A program made the translations under genes and the position numbers. Positions 1-11,300 of a stretch of 64,000 nucleotides of DNA are shown here, in pieces. The stretch's first letter is position 1. Each line of letters begins with the position of its first letter. The DNA comes from Lithobates sylvaticus (taxonomy: Eukaryota; Chordata; Amphibia; Anura; Ranidae), in NCBI GenBank assembly GCA_028564925.1, contig CM053026.1, forward strand, positions 133,597,155 through 133,661,154, written 5' to 3'. The notes below the pieces were generated by a model. It did no database searches. It was given only the letters and a program-made list of their open reading frames with translations, and had not been told where the DNA came from.

Positions 1-1500
1 CAGTTCAGACAGGAATTGGATTGCATGGGAGTGAATACCCAATGCGATATGATTCTGGGGCGGACCAAAAAAAGGGTCGTGCACAACTCTGGTCCGAATG
101 CGATGCAAATTCAGCCATACAATCTAATTTATTTAGAACAATGATTCCACTTATTAAATATGTTTTGACGATGAGATGTGTACATGTGGATTTATAGAAA
201 ATCATTAAAAGAGCCGTGATATTCAGTATCCTAAAGCCACCAATCAGAGGACAGCCAGTTCCCCCTTTAGATTGATAGAATAGTGAACGCTTAGTTCTGC
301 TATGCATTGCTTCATTTTTTTTTTGTATTACTCTGTGCGCTCTGCCATCAAAAAGCCCAACACCCAGTAAACCTTCTCATTAGGGAACTGCATTTCTATA
401 TGCACAGATGTTTAAATATGCATAATCACACATGTATACAGTAGTTCCTCTGCTCTACATTATGCTGTTTGTAGACAACCCCCTGTGGCGCACATATCAT
501 TCAACTTATGATTTACATATTTTTTTGTAAAACTAAAATTGAAAGGAATGACAGTTGTTCTATTCTTCAAAACAAAAACAGAATTTTTACTCACAAGCAA
601 AATCTCCATTTTTGTTTCCGCACAATGAAAATCTATGCAGGAAGATATAATATAACAATTTCATTTCCTGCCCTTAACGAGAAAATGAGCCATTCTTATC
701 CAAAACATTATTTCTGCCATGCTAATCAGGCTCCGTTTCTGCCTCCATGTGTTCCCGAGATTACACAAAGAATCCCTAGCTAAATGTACAATTTAGGCAA
801 ATATTACAAACAGATCTCCACGATTACAAAACAAGTATTGGGATAGTTACAGACAATATTACAGAAATAATACTTATGTTTTATTTATTTTTTTGTGTTT
901 TAGGTTCATTTCAGATAGCAAAATTAAATGTAACTCAATTGCAATTTTAATCTCCTATTGTGTTTCTAATGAAGAAAAGTCCTGTGATTATTGCTCTGTA
1001 TTGTTACTCGTACCACAGAAGCCACTGATAAAACGAATGAACTTGAAATACCCCACAGAGATCGGAAGTTAAGAGCATATTAGGTCACTATGTGGCTAAT
1101 CAAGAATAATTTGAAGTCTTGCTGCAAGGATCTTTAGAGCTGAATTTGAGCGTTAACAATTGCAACCTGATTATAAAATGTCAGTTTCTTCTACAAAAAA
1201 ACACAAACGCTAAATGTTATAGTACCCCAGCCTGCTCCTACAGAGGGCTATGGCAGACTGAGATCTTCTTAGGGCTGAGGGAAGAACTCCACTCTTATTG
1301 ACTATATAGAAAGTACAAAATGGAGGGGATGGGACTTTAGAGGTGAAATTAGTACTATGACATAATGTATTTTCAATAAAAACACAAAGATACATATAAA
1401 ACCAATTTGTACAATACATAAACAACTTTGTGGTCATTCAAGGCATGTTTTTTTAGCTCCTATAGTTGTTCCTACATCTTGTTCCTACATCTTTAGTCCT
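1..1500. other. unassigned intergenic DNA
   Basis: AT-rich sequence in which I see no convincing gene. The short open frames here have no recognisable domain and no codon signal. The last part (about 1480-1550, with the motif ACATGTTTCGCCGTATGG) resembles the ends of foldback-type repeats also hinted at near 22125 and 50205, so the solo LTR that follows probably landed in an older repeat. Confidence 0.5.
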
Positions 1501-1551
1501 ACATGTTTCGCCGTATGGCTTTCTCAGAAACAAGCATGGTTTTATTGCTAC

Positions 1552-2336
1552 TGTCAGGGTACTAACCAAGGTCGAGATGCTGAGAGCGGCTCCTCTTGCA
1601 GCTGAGTGCACTTTAAGCCTGGAAGTGGGGTATAGAGCGCAAAGAGGCACAAGTCACCAGCAGGTACATGAGACTTAAGTGAAGATCTTCAGTAGAGCTG
1701 GTACACCATGCAATGATAGGCTTGGGACCAATCTGGAGTAGGCAGCCCAGCTGGGACTCTAACCCAGCAGATCTTGAAGTAGAGACTGGGGATGAGTCCT
1801 TGGAGGAGGCCGGGGGTCAAACACAGGAAGTCCAGGAGAAACAAGTCCTTAATACAAGCCGGTGTCATACACAGGAAGTCAGGCAGGTGAGGTGGGAGAG
1901 AGAGTCCTTAAACAAGCCGAGGTCAAACACAGGAGGCAGGTAGAGTAGAGGAGTCCTTTAAACAAGCCGAGGTCAAACACAGGAGGCAGGTAGAGTAGAG
2001 GAGTCCTTAGGCAAGCCGGGGTCAAAGTACTGGAGAAGATCAAAGCAGGTCAGGGTCAATCCGGGTCACAACAGGTAATCACAGGATAGACAGGAACGCA
2101 GGAAGCTGAGAGACAAACCAGCAATTAGACAAGGGGCTGGGCAGCCTTTTATAGGCCAGCAAGGGGGTTTCACGTTATGAGCGCTTCAGTGCGCACGCGC
2201 CGTCATGCCGTATCACGCACCCCTATGCGCTGTTCCGCTGTATTGCGCACACGCATGCGCTGGAGCGCCATTCTACCGCGCATGCGCATGGGAAGCGCCG
2301 ATACTGGCAAGTCCGGCTTCTGCTATTTCTCTGACA
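1552..2336 (-). mobile_element. solo LTR, Gypsy-type
   Basis: A 785-bp sequence that begins TGTCAGGGTACT and ends TTCTCTGACA, flanked on both sides by the same five bases GCTAC (1547-1551 and 2337-2341). TG...CA ends and a 5-bp target duplication are the standard signs of an LTR element. Only one LTR is present, which is the usual result of recombination between the two LTRs. On the minus strand it has a TATAAAAGG box (about 2150) downstream of a GC-rich stretch rich in GCGCATGCGC, the same promoter layout as the LTRs of the element at 6773-14506, so the two are probably relatives. The middle has a short tandem repeat (about 1905-2005). Confidence 0.85.
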
Positions 2337-2341
2337 GCTAC

Positions 2342-3058
2342 TATATAAATGAACAAAAGCAAATTACAAAAGTGCATAAAATATATCAATAAATACAGTC
2401 CCTATGCATATCAAAAATTATAAAAATAAATACATGAATGCATAGCCTCCCCTATTGACTATAACATCAAAGCCCCATCACCCGCAATGCTCCATCACAG
2501 CAGGACAGAGTTTGGCAACAAAGCAGGGCAAGGCTAATTAGTAGCTGCAAGGACCCCTTTCTGATTGACAGAGCTTTATTTAGCAGTTTGATATTTAAAT
2601 TTGACCACAGGGACAGATAATAACAGCTTTTTTTCCCCTAGGTTGGGAGTCAGCTATGGGTACCAAGAGAAGAAAATATCGCCAGTTTACTAACTCCCTG
2701 GAATTCATACAGATTGGCACAGACAGATTTCGTGAAATTGTCTCTCATGTGTCCGTCGGATCATGTCCGTCGTACTTTGTCCGATGTTGGTTTTGCAACA
2801 TGCGTCAAATTCACGTACCTGTCTAGAACTTGCACTTGATTTTGTTGCAGTTTTAGAATGCACGCGAGACACATTTTGCAAAATCTGTCTGTGCCAGTTT
2901 CTCTCTCTGCATGCCTAAAGAGAGTTGGTCTTAATTACACTTTGGTAAAATATGAACTGTCAGTATTTGTATTTATATTTTTGGTGCTACAATGCTCCGA
3001 AATGTGAAGTGGCACATTTTAGAACTACCTGAATTTGATGCATTAGTCACTGCGGCAA
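2342..3058. other. unassigned DNA with a Harbinger-MITE scrap
   Basis: No gene seen. Around 2750-2800 a scrap reading CCGTCGTACTTTGTCCGATG matches the subterminal part of the Harbinger element at 51550, so it is probably an old MITE fragment. Confidence 0.4.
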
Positions 3059-3357
3059 ACTCAACCAGAAGCTTGGCCCCCCTCCTCCTACCCCCGTCGC
3101 CGGACCTTTCACAAAGCGCAGCACGCCTCGCACATGTGCAGTAAGGAACCTGCTGTAAAGCTGCAAGGCTTCACTGCCAGTTTCCCCTAGCCTAGGTGGC
3201 GGCGGTAGCACCTGAGAGCCGTTTGAAAAATCAGCTAGGGTGAAGACGCCACTGGATTTGCGCACAGGTAAGTGTCCTAATATTAAAGCTCAGGAGCTAA
3301 AGTATTTGTAGCTGCTGATTTTAAATATTTCTGAAGGAGCCTGAAGCTCCGCTTTAA
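3059..3357 (+). mobile_element. TTAA-ended MITE fragment (piggyBac-type)
   Basis: The right end reads AGCTCCGCTTTAA and the inside shares blocks (CGCACGTG-like GC-rich centre, GTAAGTG...ATTAAA...CAG.AGCTA) with the complete copy at 29291-29694. The left terminus is not recognisable, so this is a 5'-incomplete or diverged copy. Confidence 0.55.
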
Positions 3358-3891
3358 TTACTGTGCCACAAGCAAGAGTCCAACAGACATGTACCAACCT
3401 CAGCACAATCATTTACATCTTTTACATATAGTTTTCTACACACAAGCCACCTTCATTAACGTGTTGTATACAGCACAGCATACAGCCTGTAGTTGTCAGG
3501 AACATTTCATTCACAGCCCAGCGTAGAGTGCAGTGGTCAGGTAAAGTAGCATTTTAGAACCATGCTATTCAATCATGAACTAGGTATGAAGCTGTATCCA
3601 TCTCCATAAGGTTGCATCTAAAATACCGTCTAATCAAACACATACAAGCTGTAATGTCACCAACAGCCTGGTACTGAGGTACCAAGAAATCCTGGTGCAA
3701 ACGCACTGGGTTTCCTATCTGCATTTGGGGTGTCCTTAGGAAATTTATTGACTCCCGCAGCAGATTGCACACCTAGTGCGGGAAATGTGCACAGAACATG
3801 TTTGTGAATGAGCCCTTATAAAGGTACTCAAATGAGGCAGCCTTTGACAACTCCTTCACAGTAATCAGATCTGCCGGCTGGGCTTTCCAGC
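3358..3891. other. unassigned intergenic DNA
   Basis: No gene, RNA or repeat recognised. Confidence 0.4.
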
Positions 3892-4926
3892 TTAACCACT
3901 TGCTTACTGGGCACCTAAACCCCCCTCCTGGCCAGACCAATTTTCAGCTTTTAGCGCTGTCACTCTTTGAATGACAATTGCGCGGACATACAACACTGTA
4001 CCCAAATGATATTTTTATCATTTTCCCCCCACAAATAGAGCTTTCTTTTGGTGGTATTCAATCACCTCTGTTTTTTTTTTTTTTTTTGTTAAACAAATAA
4101 AAAAAGACCGATTTAAAAAAATAAATAAATACAAAACCGTTTTATATTTTGTTAATAAATATTGCAAACAGGCAATTTTTCTCCTTCATTGATGTACGCT
4201 GATGAGGCTACACTGATGGGCACTGAGAGGCTGCATAGATGGGCACTGATAAGGCGACACTGATGGGCACTGATAAGGCAGCACTGATGGGCACTAATAG
4301 GCGGAACTGGTGGGCACTGATGAGTTGGCACTGGTTGGCACTGATAGGTGGCATTGGTGGGCACTGATGGGTGGCACTGATGGGCATCACTGAAGGGCAT
4401 TGATAGGTGGCACTCATGGGCATTGATAGGTGGCACTGATTGTTGGCACTTATGTACTGGTGGGCACTGATTGGTGGGCACTGTGGGCACTGATTGGTGG
4501 GCACTGTGGGCACTGATTCGTGGCACTGGCAGCCGCAACTGGTGGGTACATATATGAGGCGGCTTCACCTCTTCCTCTTCGAGGCCGATGTCCCTTCAAC
4601 AGAAGCCGGTGATCGGCTTTTTTTTCTCCTCACGCTCAGCGTGAGAAGAAAACAAAAAACAATTACCGATCTTCTGTTTAAATCACGTGATCAGCTGTCA
4701 TTGGCTGACAGCTGATCACATGGTAAGGGGTCCGGATCGACCCCCTTACTCCGATCTGTGATCACCTGAGTCTCATTGACTCGGGTGATCACAGAGAGCA
4801 CCGCGCGCGCCCTTCAGGCGGGCGTGGCCAGCGTGCAAAGGGGAGGATATCTATTGATGGCCTCCTGGCAAAGCAGATCCGCGCTGTAGCCGTCATTCGG
4901 CTATAGCACAGATCTGAACAAGTTAA
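3892..4926 (+). mobile_element. TTAA-flanked non-autonomous element, copy 1
   Basis: It starts TTAACCACTTGC and ends ACAAGTTAA, and shares with four other copies in this window the block around ACAATTGCGCGG...ACAAATAGAGCTTTCTTTTGGTGGTATT. The TTAA at both ends points to a piggyBac-type transposase acting in trans, but no transposase is encoded, so the superfamily is inferred from the target site only. This copy differs by carrying a GGCACTGATGGG minisatellite in its middle (4195-4545). Confidence 0.8.
4195..4545. repeat. GGCACTGATGGG minisatellite
   Basis: Degenerate head-to-tail repeats built on GGGCACTGAT(A/G)GG(T/C)GGCACT, about 23 bases per unit. On the minus strand it stays open as Ser-Ala-His-Gln-Cys type repeats, which is a by-product of the repeat rather than a gene. 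The same motif, in either orientation, recurs at 5118-5985, 19240-19640, 36300-36700 and about 38230. Confidence 0.85.
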
Positions 4927-5109
4927 CTATTGTACAGGCACCATTGACAGATGCCCTGTGGGGAGGTTGGATACATTCATCTCACCTATTTCTATGCTCA
5001 TCACCGCCGAGTTTTGACAGCTAGCTAGCAAGCAGTGATATTACATGACAGTTTAGTGCACTTAGTGGCTCTTACAAGCCTGGCGATCTGCTCAATGTGA
5101 AACTCCCCC

Positions 5110-5985
5110 TCTTCTCTATCAGGGCCAATCAGTGCCACCTGTCAGTGCCAATCAATGCCAACCAATGCCACCTATCAGTGCCAATCAGTGCCACCTGTCA
5201 GTGCCAACCAATGCCACCTATCAGTGCCACCTGTCAGTGCCAACCAATGCCACCTATCAGTGCCACCTGTCAGTGCCAATCAATGCAAACCAATGCCACC
5301 TATCAGTGCCACCTGTCAGTGCCAATCCGTGCCAACCAATGTCACCTATCAGTGCCAACCAATGCCCCCTATCAGTGCCACCTGTCCGTGTCAATCAGTG
5401 CCAACAAATTCCACATATCAGTGCCAACCAATGCCACCTATCAGTGCCAATCAGTGGCACCTGTCCGTGCCAATCAGTGCCAACCAATGCCACCTATCAG
5501 TGCCACCTGTCAGTGCCAATCAGTGCCAACCAATGCACCCAATCAGTGCCACCTGTCAGTGCCAATCAGTGCCAACCAATGCCACCTATCAATGCCACAT
5601 GTCAGTCCCAACCAAAGGCACATATCAGTGCCACCTATCAGTGCCAACCAATGCCACCTGTCAGTGCCAAGCAGTGCTACCTGCCAGTGCCAATCAGTGC
5701 TGCTAATCAGTGCCAACCAATGCAATCTATCAGTGCCAATCAGTGCTTTCATTCAGTGCCAATCAGTGCCCATCAGCGCTGCCGATCAGTGTTGCCTATC
5801 AATGCCCATCAGTGCTGCCAATCGGTGTTGCCTATCACTATCAGTGCCAACCAATGCTACCAATCAGTGCCCATCAGTGCTGCCAATCAGTGCTGCCTAT
5901 CAGTGCCCATGAGTGCTGCCCATCAGTACTGCCAATCAGTTCCCAACAGTGCTGCCCATCAGTGCACATCAGTGCACTGAGTGCA
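5110..5985. repeat. CAGTGCCA minisatellite, about 0.87 kb
   Basis: A long array of CAGTGCCAA(T/C)CAGTGCCACCTAT-type units, the reverse complement of the GGCACTGAT motif. Unit length is irregular (about 10-22 bases). The array lacks stop codons in all three plus-strand frames over several hundred bases, giving overlapping open frames of 271, 282 and 183 codons. I judge none of them to be a gene because all three are equally open and are repeats of Gln-Cys-His-Leu-Ser type. Confidence 0.85.
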
Positions 5986-6059
5986 GGGATGGGGAAATTA
6001 ACTCAGCAGCCAGGCATATTGTCCATGGGAGGCCGGCCTGGTGGGACACAAATTAAATC

Positions 6060-6585
6060 TGTTGATGTTTATTAATGCCACATGCAGATCTTTAGTATAA
6101 TAGGTAATCACCACACTACTATTTACAATAAACTACTGGAGGTAAAATAAAAAAGTGTCAGTAAAAGGCCTGCCGCTAAGCACTGTTATGTGTTCCCACA
6201 CCAGAAAGAAGAAAAACGCGCAGTGCTAACTTACTGATCAACAACTTACCAATAATGGTGGAACCCTCCAATGTACGGAAATCTCAATAACCTTCAATAT
6301 TACCACAATACCGGTGAGATGTAACGTCACATATAATACACATCAAGCACACATAAAAAATACATAAAAAATTAAACTTGGCAGGGATAGTGGAAACCCC
6401 TCCTATAGATATTTGCCATACAGATTAACTTTAAGTGCAATAATTCCAGTGATATGTGATTTCACATGTAATACACATCAAAATGATAATAAGACAAAAA
6501 CATTTTTTTTTTAAACTTAGCAGGGATGGTGAAAACCCCTCTACAGATAATTGCAATACAAACTATTTTCAAGTGCAACAACGTT
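6060..6585. repeat. diverged tandem copies, about 150-bp unit
   Basis: Three diverged copies of a segment containing TGGTGGAA(A)CCC(C)TCC...ATACACATCAA, at about 6250-6350, 6365-6480 and 6500-6585. No gene is seen here or in the following 190 bases up to the LTR element. Confidence 0.5.
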
Positions 6586-6970
6586 TTAGTTGGGGGGTTC
6601 ACACCATTATAGCACTTTGGAATTCTTATTTTTAAGATTGTTACATTTAATTCTATATGTTTTAGTTACTATTATAATGTTAATTTTTGCACTTGAAGTT
6701 AATTTTCCGACACACTTGCTAAGTCCATGTCTTTATGGACCTTGCTCTGTGCAAACTGGTGAACAGTCATGTTGTCACGTACCTGGTGGTGCGAGCCCGA
6801 GATTGCAGGGAGAGGCCTCCCTTGCGTCTCCCACTCCTGGTCCCCTGGTGTGGGAACAGGGGAGACAGGAGTGAGGAGGAGCACGGGTGCCTGGCAGGAT
6901 CAACAGACCGGTGGGAAGGAAACAGGTTAGCTGAGCAGGCAGGATCTCTGAGAAGCAGGTTCACAGGTAA

Positions 6971-7600
6971 ACTGGATAGCAGAGCTGGCAGGATCACAGG
7001 AAGCAGGCTCACAGGTAAACTGGATAGCAGAGCTGGCAGGATCACAGGAAGCAGGCTCACAGGTAAACTGGATAGCGGAGCTGGCAGGATCACAGGAAGC
7101 AGGCTCACAGGTAAACTGGATAGCGGAGCTGGCAGGATCACAGGAAGCAGGCTCACAGGTAAACTGGATAGCGGAGCTGGCAGGATCACAGGAAGCAGGC
7201 TCACAGGTAAACTGGATAGCGGAGCTGGCAGGATCACAGGAAGCAGGCTCACAGGTAAACCGGATAGCGGAGCTGGCAGGATCACAGGAAGCAGGCTCAC
7301 AGGTAAACTGGATAGCGGAGCTGGCAGGATCACAGGAAGCAGGCTCACAGGTAAACCGGATAGCGGAGCTGGCAGGATCACAGGAAGCAGGCTCACAGGT
7401 AAACTGGATAGCAGAGCTGGCAGGATCACAGGAAGCAGGCTCACAGGTAAACCGGATAGCGGAGCTGGCAGGATCACAGGAAGCAGGCTCACAGGTAAAC
7501 TGGATAGCGGAGCTGGCAGGATCACAGGAAGCAGGCTCACAGGTAAACTGGATAGCGGAGCTGGCAGGATCACAGGAAGCAGGCTCACAGGTAAACCGGA
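6971..7600. repeat. 13 x 48-bp tandem repeat inside the 3' LTR
   Basis: Thirteen head-to-tail 48-bp units starting TGGATAGC(A/G)GAGCTGGCAG. Because 48 is a multiple of three, every frame without a stop stays open; for example one plus-strand frame repeats a 16-residue unit containing ITGSRLTGK. These frames are side effects. Units differ by only one or two bases (A/G at one site, T/C at another). Confidence 0.95.
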
Positions 7601-7990
7601 TAGCAGAGCTGACAGGAACCGGACAACGGCTTGGCAACAGGTTCACAGGTAAACTAGGATAGCAGAGCTGACGGGAACTGGACAATGGCTTGGCAAACAG
7701 GTTCACAGGTAAGCTTGGATAGCAGAGCTGACAGGAACTGGACAATGGCTTGGCAAACAGGTTCACAGGTAAGCTTGGATAGCAGAGCTGACAGGAACTG
7801 GACAATGGCTTGGCAAACAGGTTCACAGGTAAGCTTGGATAGCAGAGCTGACAGGAACTGGACAATGGCTTGGCAAACAGGTTCACAGGTAAGCTTGGAT
7901 AGCAGAGCTGACAGGAACTGGACAATGGCTTGGCAAACAGGTTCACAGGTAAGCTTGGATAGCAGAGCTGACAGGAACTGGACACAGGAA
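7601..7990. repeat. 60-bp tandem repeats inside the 3' LTR
   Basis: About five near-identical 60-bp units containing GACAATGGCTTGGCAAACAG, preceded by two more diverged ones. They follow the 48-bp array with a shared CACAGGTAA core, so the longer unit probably grew from the shorter. Confidence 0.92.
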
Positions 7991-8300
7991 ACGGAACCAC
8001 GGACTGGACTGGAACCAACAGGTGAACAGGCTCGTTACAGAGGGTCAGACTGCAGACTGGACAAGGCTGAACAAGGAACCAAAGTTCATCAAAAGTCAGG
8101 TAATAGATCTGAACCAGGGCAGGGTACAATGGATCAGGCAGGAGGATGGTCACTGGAAGCCGGGGTCGGGTACAGGCAGAAAGCAGGATAGTCTTAATGG
8201 CAAGCCGGGTCAAAGGAACAGGTATAACAGGATCAGGTTTCACTTTACTACACCACAACGCTGTAGAGCAGACAGCAAAGACCGTCTGCTCAAGTCAGGC

Positions 8301-11300
8301 TTAAATAGGCCGGCTGGTGCTAACTAGGGCGCGCGCCCGTCTCCCTGTGCGCGGTTGTGCACGTGCCCGCGCCCGGGCGCGCATGCGCATGCGCAATGGA
8401 ATCTGAGGGCCAGGACGGCCCGGGTTTAGATTTCTGGCAGGATCTTCATGACATTGCCCCCCTCCTAGGGGCAACCTCCGGGTGCCCCTCTGGGCAAATC
8501 TCTCAGGATGAGCTCTTTTGAAGGCTTGAACTAGACTCTTAGCATGGATATTACACTCGGGCTCCCAGGAATTCTCTTCAGGACCATATCCTTTCCATTT
8601 GATTAAGAACTGGTTCTGATTTCTCCTTTTTCTAACATTTAGTATGGCCTCTACCTCATATTCTTCCTCGCCATCTACCAAGACTGGATCTGGGGGTACC
8701 GTCCTTCTGTTGGGAAAGGGGTTGGAAGTGGAAGGTTTTAACAGGGAAACATGAAAGACTGGATGGACCTTGAGGGAATCAGGAAGTTCCAACTCATAGG
8801 CTACTTCATTAATCTTTCGTTTGACTGGAAAGGGACCCAAGAACTTAGGGCCCAGTTTCTTTGAGGGACAAGCCAACTTCAGGTTCAAGGTGGAGAGCCA
8901 CACTGTGTCACCTGGTGCCAGTATCAATTCTCCACGCCTCTTTCGGTCAAAGACTGTTTTGTTATGTTCCTGGGTCCGAGCCATGGTATCCTGCAGGAGT
9001 TGGTTATTGGAAGCAAAGAAGTCAATCTTCTCCTGGACTGCGGGCACAGTGCATTCAGGAAGAGAATTGGGCAGGAATGAGGGGTGAAAGCCATAGTTGG
9101 CGAAGAAAGGTGTCTGTTGGGTGGCCGAGTGGATAGCATTGTTATATGCAAACTCGGCAACCGGTAACAGAGAGATCCAATCGTCTTGGGAGAAGGAAGA
9201 AAAGCATCGAAGATATTGTTCCAGAGTCTGATTGGTTCTTTCGGTCTGCCCATTGGTTTGAGGGTGATAAGCGGAAGAAAACGATAGCTCAATGTTGAGG
9301 GCCTTGCAGAGTGATTTCCAGAACCGAGAGGTGAACTGTACCCCTCGGTCGGACACTATGTTGGCTGGTACCCCATGGAGTCTGATGATTTCTCGGATGA
9401 ACACTTGTGCAGTTTCTGAGGCAGAAGGGGTACCCTTCATGGGAACAAAGTGTGCCATTTTTGACAGACGATCAACTATCACGAAGATCGTAGTGTGGTC
9501 CTCTGCTGGGGGCAGTTCCACAATGAAATCTATGGACAGCATTTTCCAGGGACGATCTGGGACTGGTAATGGCTTGAGTAAGCCCCAGGCTTTGGTTCTG
9601 TGACTTTTGCTCCGAATACACACAGTACATGTTTCCACAAATTTCCTGCAGTCTTCCCTTAGCTGGGGCCACCAGAAGGTACGTTGTACCAATTCAGTGG
9701 TCTTGGTGACACCAAAGTGTCCAGCAAGCTTGTGATCATGGCACAATTCCAGGACGGTTACCCGCAGACCCTCGGGAATGAAAATTTTATCCCCATGCCA
9801 CAATAGCCCATCCTTGGCCTGCAACCCAGGACCGGGAGTGGGTAAGAGGCCACTGGAAGCCCGCCTGAGCTGGGACCGTAGGTCTTCCTGTAGCAGGAGA
9901 AAGTTTCCAGGGGCAAGGATAGTGTCTGGAGGGGAACCATCCTGGGATTTGTGATACATACGAGACAGAGCGTCCGGCTTCGCATTTTTGGAACCCGGAC
10001 GATATGTCACGTGAAAAGTAAAACGAGAGAAAAATAAGGCCCAACGGGCCTGTCTAGGTTTTAACCTCTTGGCAGTTTTTAAGTACTCTAGATTCTTGTG
10101 ATCTGTGAAGATCAGGATTGGGTGAATAGCCCCTTCTAGCAGGTAACGCCACTCCTCGAGGGCGGTCTTTATGGCCAATAATTCCCGATCCCCCACATCG
10201 TAGTTCTTCTCGGCTGGGGACAATTTCCGTGAGAAGAATGCCACGGGGTGTAGCAGGGCTTTGATGCCCTGTCTCTGGGACAAGATGGCCCCTACAGCTA
10301 TCTCTGAAGCATCCACCTCGAGGACAAAGGGCAGAGAAGGATCTGGATGCTTCAGGATAGGAGCTGAGGTAAAGAGCCCCTTGAGGGCCTCGAAGGCCCC
10401 TTGGGCCTCAGGGGACCAATGAAAACGGGTACCTTGCTTGGTGAGTTGAGTAATGGGCGTCACTATGGCCGAGAATCCCTTGATGAATTTGCGATAAAAA
10501 TTGGCGAAGCCAATGAATCGCTGGATCCCCTTTTTATCTGCAGGAACTGGCCAGTCCAGGATGGCTGAGATTTTCTGGGGATCCATCCGAATGCCTCTAC
10601 TGGAGATGATCAGACCTAGGAAGGGTATGCTTTCTACCTCAAAGAGACACTTTTCTGCCTTGGCATAAAGGCCATGTTGCCGAAGACGGCCCAACACACT
10701 TTTAACATGTCCACGATGCAGCTCTAGGGAGGAAGAGAAAATTAGTATGTCATCAAGATAAACAACAGCAAAAACATCAAGGAAGTCCCGAAGCACATCA
10801 TTTATGAAGGACTGGAAGGTAGCGGGGGCGTTACAGAGTCCAAACGGCATCACCAGGTACTCGAAGTGCCCAAATCGAGACCGAAATGCCGTCTTCCATT
10901 CGTCCCCATCCTTTATACGTATTAAATTGTATGCCCCTCTGAGGTCCAGTTTAGAAAAGATGGAGGCCGTGCCAAGCCTCTGAAACAGTTCAGGTACCAG
11001 GGGAAGCGGGTAGCGATTTTTAACTGTGACCTCGTTTAGGGCACGGTAGTCCACACAGGGTCTGAGAGAATGGTCCTTCTTCTCTACAAAAAATATTCCT
11101 GCACCTGCAGGAGACGTAGACGGGCGGATAAACCCTTTTTTCAGGTTGTCATCTATATAGTCCTTTAGTTTTCCCTGCTCCACCTCTGTTAATGGAAAGA
11201 CCCTACCGAAAGGAATCTTGGCCCCGGGAAGAAGTTCAATGGGACAGTCATAAGGCCTATGGGGTGGCAGCACATCTGCCCTTTGTTTGCTAAACACATC

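Larger units (their letters stand above)
6773..8453 (-). repeat. 3' LTR of the chromovirus
   Basis: On the plus strand it reads TGTCACGTACC ... TTCATGACA, with short inverted TG...CA ends. In element orientation it contains a GC-rich upstream block with overlapping GCGCATGCGC motifs (about 8377-8395), a TATTTAAG box (about 8301-8309), then a long region with five 60-bp repeats and thirteen 48-bp repeats. It begins directly after the polypurine tract. Confidence 0.9.

Noticed and set aside
4152-4568. 138-codon minus-strand frame of Ser-Ala-His-Gln-Cys repeats
   Set aside because: Reading of the GGCACTGAT minisatellite, open in more than one frame.
6735-7652. 305-codon plus-strand and 273- and 443-codon minus-strand open frames made of 16-residue repeats
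   Set aside because: They all arise from the 48-bp and 60-bp tandem arrays of the LTR, where period divisibility by three keeps frames open. They have no domain or start context.
6773-7990. CRISPR-like array
   Set aside because: The units are contiguous tandem repeats without unique spacers, inside LTRs of a vertebrate retroelement.
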